The notes under the pieces: generated by a model
Databases searched by the model: none
What the model saw: only the letters and a program-made list of their open reading frames with translations
Told to the model about the DNA's origin: nothing
From: an uncultured Prevotellaceae bacterium
GTDB taxonomy: Bacteria; Bacteroidota; Bacteroidia; Bacteroidales; Bacteroidaceae
NCBI GenBank assembly: GCA_900317305.1
Contig: ONGG01000006.1
Coordinates: 1-64,000, forward strand
Reading direction: 5' to 3'
Length of the DNA: 64,000 nt
In this document: piece by piece, positions 47,826-55,609 of the stretch
Position numbering within the stretch: the stretch's first letter is position 1
How the letters are laid out: each line of letters begins with the position of its first letter
Translations under genes and position numbers: made by a program

Positions 47826-47864
47826 GTGAGTGAAATGCCCAAATAAATTTGGCATTTCACTCAC
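47826..47864 (+). terminator. Perfect 14-bp hairpin between the TonB-like gene and rlmN
   Basis: GTGAGTGAAATGCC (47826-47839), 11-nt loop CAAATAAATTT, exact complement 47851-47864. There is no U-tract. The TTTG at the loop/right-arm boundary is also the -33 element of rlmN. Confidence 0.6.
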
Positions 47865-47879
47865 TTATTCGTACCTTTG
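47848..47879 (+). promoter_or_regulatory. Promoter of rlmN
   Basis: TTTG 47848-47851, 20-nt spacer, TACCTTTG 47872-47879, 14 nt before the ATG at 47894. Confidence 0.75.
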
Positions 47880-47893
47880 TCGCAGAAAACGAG

Positions 47894-48943
47894 ATGGACG
47901 AAAAGAAACAAGCACTGTTGGGCATGACGCCAGCCGAACTTCGGCAGGTTGTCGTGCAGATGGGTATGCCCTCTTTCACAGGGGGGCAGATAGCCAGTTG
48001 GCTCTACCAAAAGCCCGTGGGCACCATCGGTGAGATGACCAACATCTCGAAAGCCAACCGCGAAAAGCTGTCGCAGCTCTACGAAGTGGGACTTATGCCA
48101 CCCACCGACTGTCAGCGTTCGACAGACGGCACCATCAAATACCTTTTTCCCACCAGCAATGGCAAAACGGTGGAGACCGTCTACATCCCTGATGGCGACC
48201 GCGCCACCCTATGCGTTTCCTCGCAGGTAGGCTGCAAGATGGGCTGCCTTTTCTGTCAGACCGGTCGTCAAGGATTTGAGGGCAACCTCACCGCCGGCGA
48301 CATTCTCAACCAAATCTATGCCCTGCCTGAACGCGACTCGCTGACCAACGTGGTGTTCATGGGCCAAGGCGAGCCGATGGACAACCTCGACAACGTGCTC
48401 CGCGCCACCGAGATTCTCACTGCCTCATATGGCATGGCATGGAGTCCGAAACGCATCACGGTGAGCAGTGTGGGAGTGAAAAGCAAATTGCGCCGTTTCC
48501 TCGATGAAAGCGACTGCCACGTGGCCATCAGCCTCCACTCCCCCATCCCCGAGCAGCGCGCCATGCTTATGCCTGCCGAGCGCGCCATGCCCATCACCGA
48601 TGTGGTGGCGCTGCTTCGCACCTACGACTTCAGTCACCAGCGCCGTCTCTCGTTCGAGTACATCGTCTTCGGCGGTCTCAACGACACCACTGCCCATGCG
48701 AAGGAGATATTGAGACTGCTTCGCGGACTGGAATGCCGCGTGAACCTCATCAGGTTTCACCAGATACCCGACAGCGACCTGCGCGAGGCCAGTGAGGAGC
48801 GTATGGAGCAGTTGCGCGACTACCTCACCCAGCATGGCATTTTCACCACCATCCGCGCCAGTCGTGGCCAGGACATCTATGCCGCCTGCGGACTACTCAG
48901 TACCGCCAAGCGTATCGCCGCCGAGCGCGGCCAATCCCTTTAG
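47894..48943 (+). CDS. rlmN: 23S rRNA (adenine2503-C2)/tRNA (adenine37-C2) methyltransferase
   Basis: 349 residues from ATG 47894; the extended in-frame start at 47849 lies in the promoter. The radical-SAM motif is VGCKMGCLFCQTG. The conserved Cys of the methyl-transfer pair is in YAACGLL near the C-terminus, and NVVFMGQGEPMDNL and ISLHSPIPEQRAMLMP are family signatures. It methylates C2 of A2503 in 23S rRNA and A37 in some tRNAs, helping translation accuracy and altering antibiotic sensitivity. Confidence 0.95.
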   Translation: MDEKKQALLGMTPAELRQVVVQMGMPSFTGGQIASWLYQKPVGTIGEMTNISKANREKLSQLYEVGLMPPTDCQRSTDGTIKYLFPTSNGKTVETVYIPDGDRATLCVSSQVGCKMGCLFCQTGRQGFEGNLTAGDILNQIYALPERDSLTNVVFMGQGEPMDNLDNVLRATEILTASYGMAWSPKRITVSSVGVKSKLRRFLDESDCHVAISLHSPIPEQRAMLMPAERAMPITDVVALLRTYDFSHQRRLSFEYIVFGGLNDTTAHAKEILRLLRGLECRVNLIRFHQIPDSDLREASEERMEQLRDYLTQHGIFTTIRASRGQDIYAACGLLSTAKRIAAERGQSL

Positions 48944-49007
48944 TAGCATCATTCACGGCAGGCATTGGCCTGTCATCATATAATCACCATTATTCAAAGA
49001 CACTGAC

Positions 49008-50078
49008 ATGGAAGAAAATAAAATCCGCATTGCTATCACCCACGGCGACACCAATGGCATCGGTTACGAGACTATTTTCAAGACATTTGCCGACCCCGCA
49101 ATCCTCGAATTGTGCACTCCTATCATCTATGGCTCACCCAAGATAGCCGCCTATCACCGCAAGACGCTGGGCGTACAGGCCAATTTCAGTATCGTGAACA
49201 AGGCAGAGGACGCCCATGCCGACAAGCTCAACATCCTCACTTGCTTCGACGACGAGGTGAAAGTGGAGTTGGGCACTCCTACCAAGGCCTCGGCCACAGC
49301 TGCCCAGAAAGCCCTCTCACGGGCCATCAGCGATGCCAACATCGGATTGGTGGATGCCGTGGTGGCGCTGCCTATGGTTGCCTTTACCGAAACCACCGAG
49401 GAGGGTTCGGTTCCAGCCCCAGAAGTTGTTGATGCCAAGTCGGAACCCCTGGTAATTCATGTGAACGAGGATCTGCGCATCGCCTCGGCCACTGGCGAAA
49501 TGCCCCTTGGCGATGCCCTGCGTGAGTTGCGCAAGGAACTGATTGTAGAGAAGGCCACCGTCTTCCACGACACCCTTCGCCGTGACTTCCGTCTCTCCAA
49601 TCCCCGCATTGCCCTGCTGCAAGTCAACCCACAGACAGGAGCCGAGGAGGAGGAAATCCTTAAGCCCGCCATCAACGACCTGCACAATGCCGGTATAGGT
49701 GCCTTTGGTCCCTACCCTGCCGATGCTTTCTTCAACCGTTACGACCATGAGCATTTCGACGGCATCCTGGCCATGTACCACGACCAGGCGATGACCCCGT
49801 TCCGCCTGCTTTCTGACGAGACCGACGTGAAACTCACCGCTGGCCTTCCCTTCGTGATGACGGCCCCCGGTTTTGGTCCGCAGTTCGAGGAGGCCGGCAA
49901 GGGCACGGCCGATGAGAGCGCGCTGCGCTATGCCATCTACTTGGCCATTGATGCTTTCCGTCACCGCCGCGACTACGACGAGCCACTGGCCAACCCGCTG
50001 AAAAAGTTCTACCACGAGAAACGCGACGACAGCGAGAAGGTGCGTTTTGCCATCCCCAAAAAGCACGAGCAGCACTAA
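49008..50078 (+). CDS. PdxA-like protein with degenerate active site
   Basis: 356 residues, length and overall pattern of 4-hydroxythreonine-4-phosphate dehydrogenase. The N-terminal ITHGDTNGIGYE, the CTPIIYGSP segment, AMYHDQAMTPF and the C-terminal NPLKKFY-EKRDDSEK are recognisable. The catalytic landmarks are altered. The TAPINK segment reads ALPMVAF. The GHTE substrate motif is missing. The metal His of TGHIPL is Glu in ATGEMPL, the NPHAG His is Gln in VNPQTG, and the RTSP-HGT motif reads MTAPGFGPQ. The reading frame is intact, so this may be a pseudoenzyme or an enzyme with a new substrate. The next gene, a sigma-54 activator, begins 94 nt later. Confidence 0.8.
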   Translation: MEENKIRIAITHGDTNGIGYETIFKTFADPAILELCTPIIYGSPKIAAYHRKTLGVQANFSIVNKAEDAHADKLNILTCFDDEVKVELGTPTKASATAAQKALSRAISDANIGLVDAVVALPMVAFTETTEEGSVPAPEVVDAKSEPLVIHVNEDLRIASATGEMPLGDALRELRKELIVEKATVFHDTLRRDFRLSNPRIALLQVNPQTGAEEEEILKPAINDLHNAGIGAFGPYPADAFFNRYDHEHFDGILAMYHDQAMTPFRLLSDETDVKLTAGLPFVMTAPGFGPQFEEAGKGTADESALRYAIYLAIDAFRHRRDYDEPLANPLKKFYHEKRDDSEKVRFAIPKKHEQH

Positions 50079-50113
50079 TTGTAGAGGAACTATCATCCGA
50101 TACGTTAATTTTC

Positions 50114-50144
50114 AAAAAACCGACTGCCAAAATTGCAGTTTTTT
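50114..50144 (+). terminator. Hairpin between the PdxA-like gene and the sigma-54 activator
   Basis: Left side AAAAAAC-CG-ACTGC (50114-50127) and right side GCAGTTTTTT (50135-50144), with a small bulge, then a T run. It ends the PdxA-like gene; the TTG of its right arm also serves as a -33. Confidence 0.55.
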
Positions 50145-50165
50145 CATGAGATTTGTGTAATTTTG
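50133..50165 (+). promoter_or_regulatory. Promoter of the sigma-54-type activator gene
   Basis: TTG 50133-50135, 22-nt spacer, TAATTTTG 50158-50165, 7 nt before the ATG at 50173. The -33 lies in the hairpin just described. Confidence 0.5.
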
Positions 50166-50172
50166 TCACCCG

Positions 50173-51396
50173 ATGAGAGAATACAATCTACAAGATATCA
50201 AGCGCAATTACAACATCGTAGGCAACTGCGATGCGCTGAACCATGCCCTCAACATCGCCCTTCAGGTGGCCGACACCGACCTGTCGGTGCTCATCGAGGG
50301 AGAGAGTGGTGTAGGCAAGGAGATTATCCCTCGCCTCATCCACGACCATTCACCACGTCGCCGTCAGAATTACTTCGCCGTGAACTGCGGTTCGATACCC
50401 GATGGCACCATCGACAGTGAACTCTTTGGTCACGAGAGAGGCGCGTTCACCGATGCGGTGAGCGAGAGCAAGGGCTATTTCGGCATCGCCGACAAAGGAA
50501 CCATCTTCCTCGACGAGGTGGGTGAACTGCCCATCGCCACCCAGGCCCGCCTGTTGCGCGTGCTCGAGACCGGCGAGTATATCCGCGTAGGCGGTCAGCA
50601 GGTGATGAAGACCGACGTGCGTGTGGTGGCAGCCACCAACGTCAACATCCGTAAAGCCATCAGCGAGGGTCGTTTTCGCGAGGACCTCTACTACCGTCTG
50701 AACACGATACCCATCCAGATGCCCGCACTCCGTGAGCGTGGCAACGACATCCTGTTGCTTTTCCGTCTGTTTGCCATGCAGATAGCAGAGAAATACCATC
50801 TTCCCCGTATCACGCTCAGCGAAGCCGCGCAACAGATCATGCTCACTTACAAATGGCCCGGCAACGTCCGCCAACTGAAGAACATCACCGAACAGATGTC
50901 GGTGCTCAGCGAGAAGCGCGAGATCGACGCCGAGACCATCCGTCATTTTATCCCCGACGATGGCACCACTACCCTGCCTGCCACCATTCCCACCACTGGT
51001 GGCAGCCACTCCTATGAGAACGAGCGCGAGGCCCTCTTCAAGATGCTGCTCGACCTGGGCAACAACGTGAAAGACCTGCGTCGCGATGTGAACAGCCTCC
51101 GCAAGGTGATCGATGACAACAATACCATCGCCACCCAGGGCCAGGCCCTCAGTGCCCAATACTCGATGAAGATAGAAGCCGAGCGCCACGAGTCGGCCAA
51201 TGTGGAAGACGCCGTGGCCGAGGAGATCTCCGAAACAGAGACCGAGAGTCTGAACATGAAAGAAGTGGAGAAGACCAAGATAGAGAAAGCCCTGGAGCGC
51301 TGCAACGGCAACCGCAAGTTGGCCGCCCAGGCTCTGGGCATGTCGGACCGCTCGCTATACCGCAAACTGAAACAATATGGACTCACCAAGAAATAA
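50173..51396 (+). CDS. Sigma-54-interaction AAA+ transcriptional regulator
   Basis: 407 residues without an N-terminal sensor domain. Walker A is EGESGVGKEIIP, Walker B is TIFLDEVGE, and VLETGEYIRVGG, FREDLYYRLN and WPGNVRQLKN follow as usual. The sigma-54-contact loop reads GAFTDA, with Asp in place of the second Gly of GAFTGA. A linker with a coiled coil and a Fis-type helix-turn-helix at the C-terminus (KLAAQALGMSDRSLYRKLKQYG) complete it. It is an ATP-dependent activator. The downstream order, LptE-like then helical protein then secG, is compact, so it leads an operon for envelope functions. Its promoter overlaps the hairpin after the PdxA-like gene. Confidence 0.92.
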   Translation: MREYNLQDIKRNYNIVGNCDALNHALNIALQVADTDLSVLIEGESGVGKEIIPRLIHDHSPRRRQNYFAVNCGSIPDGTIDSELFGHERGAFTDAVSESKGYFGIADKGTIFLDEVGELPIATQARLLRVLETGEYIRVGGQQVMKTDVRVVAATNVNIRKAISEGRFREDLYYRLNTIPIQMPALRERGNDILLLFRLFAMQIAEKYHLPRITLSEAAQQIMLTYKWPGNVRQLKNITEQMSVLSEKREIDAETIRHFIPDDGTTTLPATIPTTGGSHSYENEREALFKMLLDLGNNVKDLRRDVNSLRKVIDDNNTIATQGQALSAQYSMKIEAERHESANVEDAVAEEISETETESLNMKEVEKTKIEKALERCNGNRKLAAQALGMSDRSLYRKLKQYGLTKK

Positions 51397-51901
51397 GGTT
51401 GCCCTCACCCTGTCGGTCATTCTCATAGGTATGGTGCTCACGGCATGCAAAGTGTCGTACAAGTTCAACAGTTCGAGCATCGACTATACGAAGACGAAGA
51501 CCATCACCATCGTCGACTTCCCCATCCGTGCCAGTTATGTCTGGGCACCGATGCAGACCATCTTCAACGAGCAGTTGAGGGACATTTTCTCGAGCCACAC
51601 CCGCCTGGTGCAGGTGAGTCGCAACGGCGACCTGAAGATTGAGGGCGAGATCACGCAATACACCCAACGCAATAAGAGCGTGTCGAGCGAGGGTTATTCT
51701 GCCCTTACCGAACTCTCGATGACCGTGAACGTGCGTTTCACCAACAACGTGAAGCACGACGAGGATTTCGAGCAGTCGTTCACCGCCACCGCCTCTTACG
51801 ACAGCCGCTTGTCGCTCAACTCCGTGCAGGAGGGACTGGTGGAGGAAATGGTGGAGGACATCACCGAACAAATATTCAATGCCACCGTGGCCAACTGGTA
51901 A
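51377..51901 (+). CDS. LptE-like lipoprotein
   Basis: 174 residues, starting within the end of the preceding gene (20-nt overlap). The N-terminus has a lipobox LTACKVS (Cys about residue 24). The body VSYKFNSSSIDYTKTKTITIVDFPIRASYVWAPM resembles the LptE-like family of Bacteroidota, with an alternating beta pattern and a helix near the C-terminus. LptE plugs the LptD barrel that inserts lipopolysaccharide in the outer membrane. The family assignment is from pattern rather than from invariant residues. Confidence 0.8.
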   Translation: MDSPRNKVALTLSVILIGMVLTACKVSYKFNSSSIDYTKTKTITIVDFPIRASYVWAPMQTIFNEQLRDIFSSHTRLVQVSRNGDLKIEGEITQYTQRNKSVSSEGYSALTELSMTVNVRFTNNVKHDEDFEQSFTATASYDSRLSLNSVQEGLVEEMVEDITEQIFNATVANW

Positions 51902-51905
51902 CGCT

Positions 51906-52634
51906 ATGGACCTACGACAACTTATCGAGCATCCTGAACTGATGAACAAGGAGACGCTATACGACCTGCGCTCCCTCATCGCGCTTCACCCCTATTACCA
52001 GACAGCGCGCCTGCTGATGCTCAAGAATCTCTATTTGCTGCACGACTCCTCGTTCGACGACGAGTTGCGCCGCGCCGCCATATACATTGCCGACCGCACC
52101 AAACTCTTCGACCTGGTAGAGGCGGGGCACTATCAACTCAAGCCCCGGCACAACCGCCAGGAGACACAAGGCTCCGATGCATCCGACCGCACCCTCACGC
52201 TTATCGACAAATTCCTCAACACGGTGCCCGACGACAAAGCCGCTTCCTCCAAAAAGCGGAAGCCCACAGCAGCCGATGCCACGGTCGACTATGTGGCATA
52301 TCTTTTGCAGGAAGAGGGCGGAGCACAACCAGCAGCAACCCCGGAAATGCGTGGCCAACAGCTCATCGACAAGTTCATCAACGATGAAGGCGGTAAGATT
52401 ACCTTACAGGAACAGCCCGAATATGTGCCCCAAGAGCCTGTCGAGGGAGCGAAAACTGGAGATGAGGGCTATTTTACCGAGACATTGGCCCGAATTTATG
52501 TCAAACAAGGCCGATATTCGAAGGCTTTGGAAATTATTAAGCAATTAAATTTGAATTATCCAAAAAAAAGTGCTTACTTTGCAGACCAAATTCGATTTTT
52601 GGAAAAATTGATTATAAACAACAATAACAAATAA
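51906..52634 (+). CDS. TPR-like helical protein (conserved in Bacteroidota, unknown)
   Basis: 242 residues from ATG 51906 (an in-frame TTG at 51879 lies in lptE). Two helical regions (LIEHPELMNKETLYDLRSLIALHPYYQTARLLML and, near the end, ETLARIYVKQGRYSKALEIIKQLN) look like tetratricopeptide helices, separated by a disordered Ala/Glu/Asp-rich section. There is no signal peptide. In other Bacteroidota the same protein sits between lptE and secG, and its function is unknown to me. It is co-transcribed, with 4 nt after lptE and 8 nt before secG. Confidence 0.8.
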   Translation: MDLRQLIEHPELMNKETLYDLRSLIALHPYYQTARLLMLKNLYLLHDSSFDDELRRAAIYIADRTKLFDLVEAGHYQLKPRHNRQETQGSDASDRTLTLIDKFLNTVPDDKAASSKKRKPTAADATVDYVAYLLQEEGGAQPAATPEMRGQQLIDKFINDEGGKITLQEQPEYVPQEPVEGAKTGDEGYFTETLARIYVKQGRYSKALEIIKQLNLNYPKKSAYFADQIRFLEKLIINNNNK

Positions 52635-52642
52635 AGAAAATT

Positions 52643-53110
52643 ATGTACTATTTATTCGTAATTCTTATCGTCATTGCCTCGCTGCTGATGATAGGTATCG
52701 TCCTGATTCAAGAGTCTAAAGGCGGAGGTTTGTCGTCGAACTTCTCTGCTGGCAACCAACTCGCTGGTGTGCGCAAGACCACCGACTTCATAGAGAAAGC
52801 CACTTGGGGCCTGGCCATCGCCATGGTTGTGCTCAGCGTGCTCTGCGCTTATTTTGCCCCCGATGCCGTGGGCGAGCAGAGTGCAGTAGAGGCTACCACC
52901 ACCAACCCGCTGACCAATCCTACTACCCAGCAAAACTTCGGCGTCACCCAGCAGGCTCCTGCCGCTGCTGACAAGGCTGCACCCGCTGCTGCCGAGAAAG
53001 CTGCACCTGCCGCTGCTGACAAGGCTGCACCCGCTGCTACCGAGAAAGCTGCACCCGCCGCTGCTGAGCAAAGTGCTCCTGCAGCCCCTGCTGCCGATGC
53101 CAAGAAATAA
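52643..53110 (+). CDS. secG: Preprotein translocase subunit SecG with Ala/Pro-rich tail
   Basis: 155 residues. The first about 75 residues are a typical SecG: two membrane segments (VILIVIASLLMIGIVLIQ, and about 55-75 WGLAIAMVVLSVLCAYF) around a GGGLSS-F loop. The last about 45 residues repeat AAPAAADK/AAPAAAEK units at least four times. SecG assists the SecYE channel in protein export. The tail is unusual in length and composition and would lie on the periplasmic or cytoplasmic side depending on topology. A hairpin and the tRNA-His promoter follow the stop. Confidence 0.9.
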   Translation: MYYLFVILIVIASLLMIGIVLIQESKGGGLSSNFSAGNQLAGVRKTTDFIEKATWGLAIAMVVLSVLCAYFAPDAVGEQSAVEATTTNPLTNPTTQQNFGVTQQAPAAADKAAPAAAEKAAPAAADKAAPAATEKAAPAAAEQSAPAAPAADAKK

Positions 53111-53127
53111 TTGAGCGCATTTTAAAA

Positions 53128-53150
53128 AATCGCCTAAAAATTTGGCGATT
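53128..53150 (+). terminator. Hairpin after secG overlapping the tRNA-His promoter
   Basis: AATCGCC (53128-53134) and GGCGATT (53144-53150) around a TAAAAATTT loop. The TTTG at the loop/right-arm junction is the -33 of the tRNA promoter. No clear U-tract. Confidence 0.5.
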
Positions 53151-53172
53151 AGAAATAATTCGCTTAACTTTG
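53141..53172 (+). promoter_or_regulatory. Promoter of tRNA-His
   Basis: TTTG 53141-53144, 20-nt spacer, TAACTTTG 53165-53172. Confidence 0.75.
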
Positions 53173-53202
53173 CACCCGCTTTTTAACCGAAAGCGGAACA
53201 TG

Positions 53203-53276
53203 GTGCCCGTAGTTCAGTTGGTTAGAGCGTCAGATTGTGGTTCTGAATGTCGGGGGTTCGAGTCCCCCCGGGCACA
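53203..53276 (+). tRNA. tRNA-His (anticodon GTG)
   Basis: Acceptor GTGCCCG/CGGGCAC, D stem GTTC/GAGC, anticodon stem TCAGA/TCTGA with loop TTGTGGT (anticodon GTG), T stem GGGGG/CCCCC with loop TTCGAGT. A G precedes position 1 in the genome. The discriminator base is A, not the C expected opposite the usual G-1 of tRNA-His, and CCA is not fully encoded (ACCGG follows). Confidence 0.95.
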
Positions 53277-53280
53277 CCGG

Positions 53281-53320
53281 AAAAATCCCAAACGAGAGTT
53301 ATTATTCGTTTGGGATTTTT
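53281..53320 (+). terminator. Terminator of tRNA-His
   Basis: AAAAATCCCAAACGA (53281-53295) and the exact complement at 53306-53320; the right arm ends in a T run. 15 bp perfect. Confidence 0.9.
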
Positions 53321-53386
53321 CTTTTGTGCGTTTTGCTACTCATTTTGCTACTCTTCGTCATAGTAACATCTTTTCGAATGGGCATC

Positions 53387-54418
53387 TCATTCCGCTTTCT
53401 TAGCCATCACCCTTTGAGCGATGTTTTGCTTCAGGCAGTCGCGGTAGAGCCATATCTCACGGGTGTGATAGTTGCCCTCCTTGCCAAAGAGAGGCAGCAC
53501 ATAGTCGGTGGCAGTATAGCCATCGACGAGCAAAAGTTGCGATGTCGTATCGAGCCTCACGGTGAGGGTATCCTTCCGCTGCTCGTTCACCGGCAACAGC
53601 GGAGAGGGTTCGGTGACGAGAGTAGCCGGTGTATTGTCGGTTCGCCAGTTCACAGGATTGATGGCCACCACGTTACCCCCACTGATAGAGGGTATGGCGC
53701 AGTCGGCCGTCTTCACCGAGTTATAGCAAACGGTGACCCCTGTGTCGGAAGGCCCCGTAGCGGGTTTAATATGCCCACATTCCTCCAAGTCGGCCTTGGT
53801 GATATGATAACCGATGACATAGGCCGCCACCATGCGTTGGTAGGTATCATCATCCATGCGCCGCAACAATTCCCTCACGGCCAGAGCCCCTTGCGAGAAG
53901 CCTGCCAGCACGAACGGCCTACCTTGGTTGATGTGCTTCAGGAAATGGTCGAAGGCCCGCTCCACATCGGCGAAGGCAAATTCTTTCCATAGCGAACCGG
54001 CCGACTCTTCCATAACGGTTTGCAGCGAACATTGGCGGTAGTAAGGCGCATAAAAATTGAGAGCCACCTCGTTGCCGCAGAATAGCGTGTCGACGCCCAG
54101 CATCTCGCCATACAGCGGCAAGCGCAAGCTATCGGCATAGGTATCGGCCAGATGCCCCACAATGCCGTCGGGCAAGTTGTAGTCGCCAATTTCGGTGGAA
54201 ACGATGTAGAACACATCGGCAACACCGTTTCGCTCATTGGTATACCATTGCGTGCTGTCGGTATAATCGGGCTCTTTAGGCAGATAGCCAATGTCGGACG
54301 ACGAGGTGTTGGTCTTCCTGCAAGAGACGAGCACATTGCCGACCATCAAGACGGTCAAAGCGAGTATCCACAGTCTGTGGTTCTTCGCCTGAGAGGAAAA
54401 AGAAAGATGTATTTTCAT
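53387..54418 (-). CDS. DUF3089-type alpha/beta-hydrolase-like lipoprotein
   Basis: 343 residues. A membrane-spanning signal leads to a lipobox-like VLVSCRK (Cys about residue 33). The mature chain begins with YLPKEPDYTDSTQWY, and contains VADVFYIVSTE, then ALNFYAPYYRQ and a nucleophile-elbow motif G-F-S-Q-G-A (about residues 175-180), with FVLAGFSQGALAVRELL as in serine hydrolases. Such DUF3089 proteins are predicted esterases or lipases with unknown substrate. Its start overlaps the stop of the preceding phosphoesterase gene by 4 nt, so the two are coupled. Confidence 0.82.
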   Translation of the reverse strand: MKIHLSFSSQAKNHRLWILALTVLMVGNVLVSCRKTNTSSSDIGYLPKEPDYTDSTQWYTNERNGVADVFYIVSTEIGDYNLPDGIVGHLADTYADSLRLPLYGEMLGVDTLFCGNEVALNFYAPYYRQCSLQTVMEESAGSLWKEFAFADVERAFDHFLKHINQGRPFVLAGFSQGALAVRELLRRMDDDTYQRMVAAYVIGYHITKADLEECGHIKPATGPSDTGVTVCYNSVKTADCAIPSISGGNVVAINPVNWRTDNTPATLVTEPSPLLPVNEQRKDTLTVRLDTTSQLLLVDGYTATDYVLPLFGKEGNYHTREIWLYRDCLKQNIAQRVMAKKAE

Positions 54419-55539
54419 GATTGCGAAGCTGAAGATTGATTTTCTGAAGAAGGATATTTCCGGCGCAGGGTGATGACATTGATTTCAGGCCATGGACCCA
54501 GACGAAAGGGAACGGTGCCTCCAATGCCCAATGACACATAGAGCATGCGCCCGTCGCTGTGGTATGCACCACCCCACTCATGGTAGGTGAGCCATGCCGG
54601 TGAAAAGCGCCCCACACACAGTTGCGCCCCATGAGTATGACCAGAAAGCGTGAGTTGCACGTCGCTGCTACCGAGCACCTCGCGTCGCCAATGCGAAGGG
54701 TCGTGCGAAAGCAACACTTTGAACATGCCTTTTGGCAATGCACCCAGTGCCTTAGCCAAATCGCCTTTCCGCACAAACGGTCCATTGCCCATGTTCTCCA
54801 CGCCGACCAGCGCGATGGCATCGGTGCCCCGTCTGACCACATGGTGGGCGTTGTCGAGCAGCCGCCATCCCATCTGTCGCTGCAAATCCCTCACCTTATT
54901 GGCATGGCCACCCACATAGTCGTGGTTGCCCATGACGGAGAACAATCCGTCGGGGGCTGTAAGGCGCGACAGCGTGCCGAAATATGGGACGATTTCATCG
55001 GGACTGAAGTTCATCAGGTCGCCTGTGAAGAGTACCACGTCGCAGTGCTGTGCCAAAGCCGTGTCGACCACCTTGGTGATGAATTCCGGGTGACGGCTGA
55101 ACGACCCCAGGTGCAAATCGGACACCTGCATGATGCGGTAGCCATCGAACGATTCGGGCACATCGGGTGAAGCGCACTCCACTTCTCTGACCTTGAGCCG
55201 TCGATAGCCGAAGACAAATCCATAGGCGAAGGCCATAGCCAAAGCAATGACCAGTATGAGGGCCACCTTCCACCCCACCAACGGTGCAGAGAGCGCGAAG
55301 AGCAATTTGGTCATGACAACCATGAGGAAGGTAGAGAAGAACACGCGCATCGACCTCACCGGTCCGAGGCACCAAGTCGTCATCACCACTAAGGTCCAGA
55401 CCGTCCATAGCGAGACGAGGGCATAGCCCACCATCCACCATGCCCCAAGTGGCATGACATAGCGCCAGAAGATAAACACATCGGGCACCACCATCATCAA
55501 GATGGCCACGATGGTGAATATCTGGAAACTATGCTTCAT
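54415..55539 (-). CDS. Membrane metallophosphoesterase (YkuE/calcineurin-like)
   Basis: 374 residues from ATG 55539. Four hydrophobic segments occupy about residues 5-130; a calcineurin-like phosphoesterase follows with SDLHLG, VVLFTGDLMNF, VMGNHDYVGG and SGHTHGAQLCVG, the standard five-motif metal site. It resembles YkuE-like enzymes acting on membrane-linked phosphodiesters, though the substrate is not known. It is translationally coupled to the DUF3089 lipoprotein. Confidence 0.9.
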   Translation of the reverse strand: MKHSFQIFTIVAILMMVVPDVFIFWRYVMPLGAWWMVGYALVSLWTVWTLVVMTTWCLGPVRSMRVFFSTFLMVVMTKLLFALSAPLVGWKVALILVIALAMAFAYGFVFGYRRLKVREVECASPDVPESFDGYRIMQVSDLHLGSFSRHPEFITKVVDTALAQHCDVVLFTGDLMNFSPDEIVPYFGTLSRLTAPDGLFSVMGNHDYVGGHANKVRDLQRQMGWRLLDNAHHVVRRGTDAIALVGVENMGNGPFVRKGDLAKALGALPKGMFKVLLSHDPSHWRREVLGSSDVQLTLSGHTHGAQLCVGRFSPAWLTYHEWGGAYHSDGRMLYVSLGIGGTVPFRLGPWPEINVITLRRKYPSSENQSSASQS

Positions 55540-55563
55540 GTCCTGAGTGGTATGTAAATCAAA

Positions 55564-55588
55564 AAAGGGAAGGCAAATCCCTCCCTTT
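55564..55588 (-). terminator. Terminator after the DUF5020-like gene
   Basis: On the minus strand AAAGGGAGGGATTTG-CCTTCCCTTT with one mismatch, followed by a T run; 22 nt after the stop at 55610. Confidence 0.65.
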
Positions 55589-55609
55589 ATGATAGTAGAG
55601 TATGACAAA

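Noticed and set aside
52970-53075. Possible CRISPR-like or tandem repeat array
   Set aside because: The repetition is the in-frame Ala/Pro tail of SecG and has no spacers.
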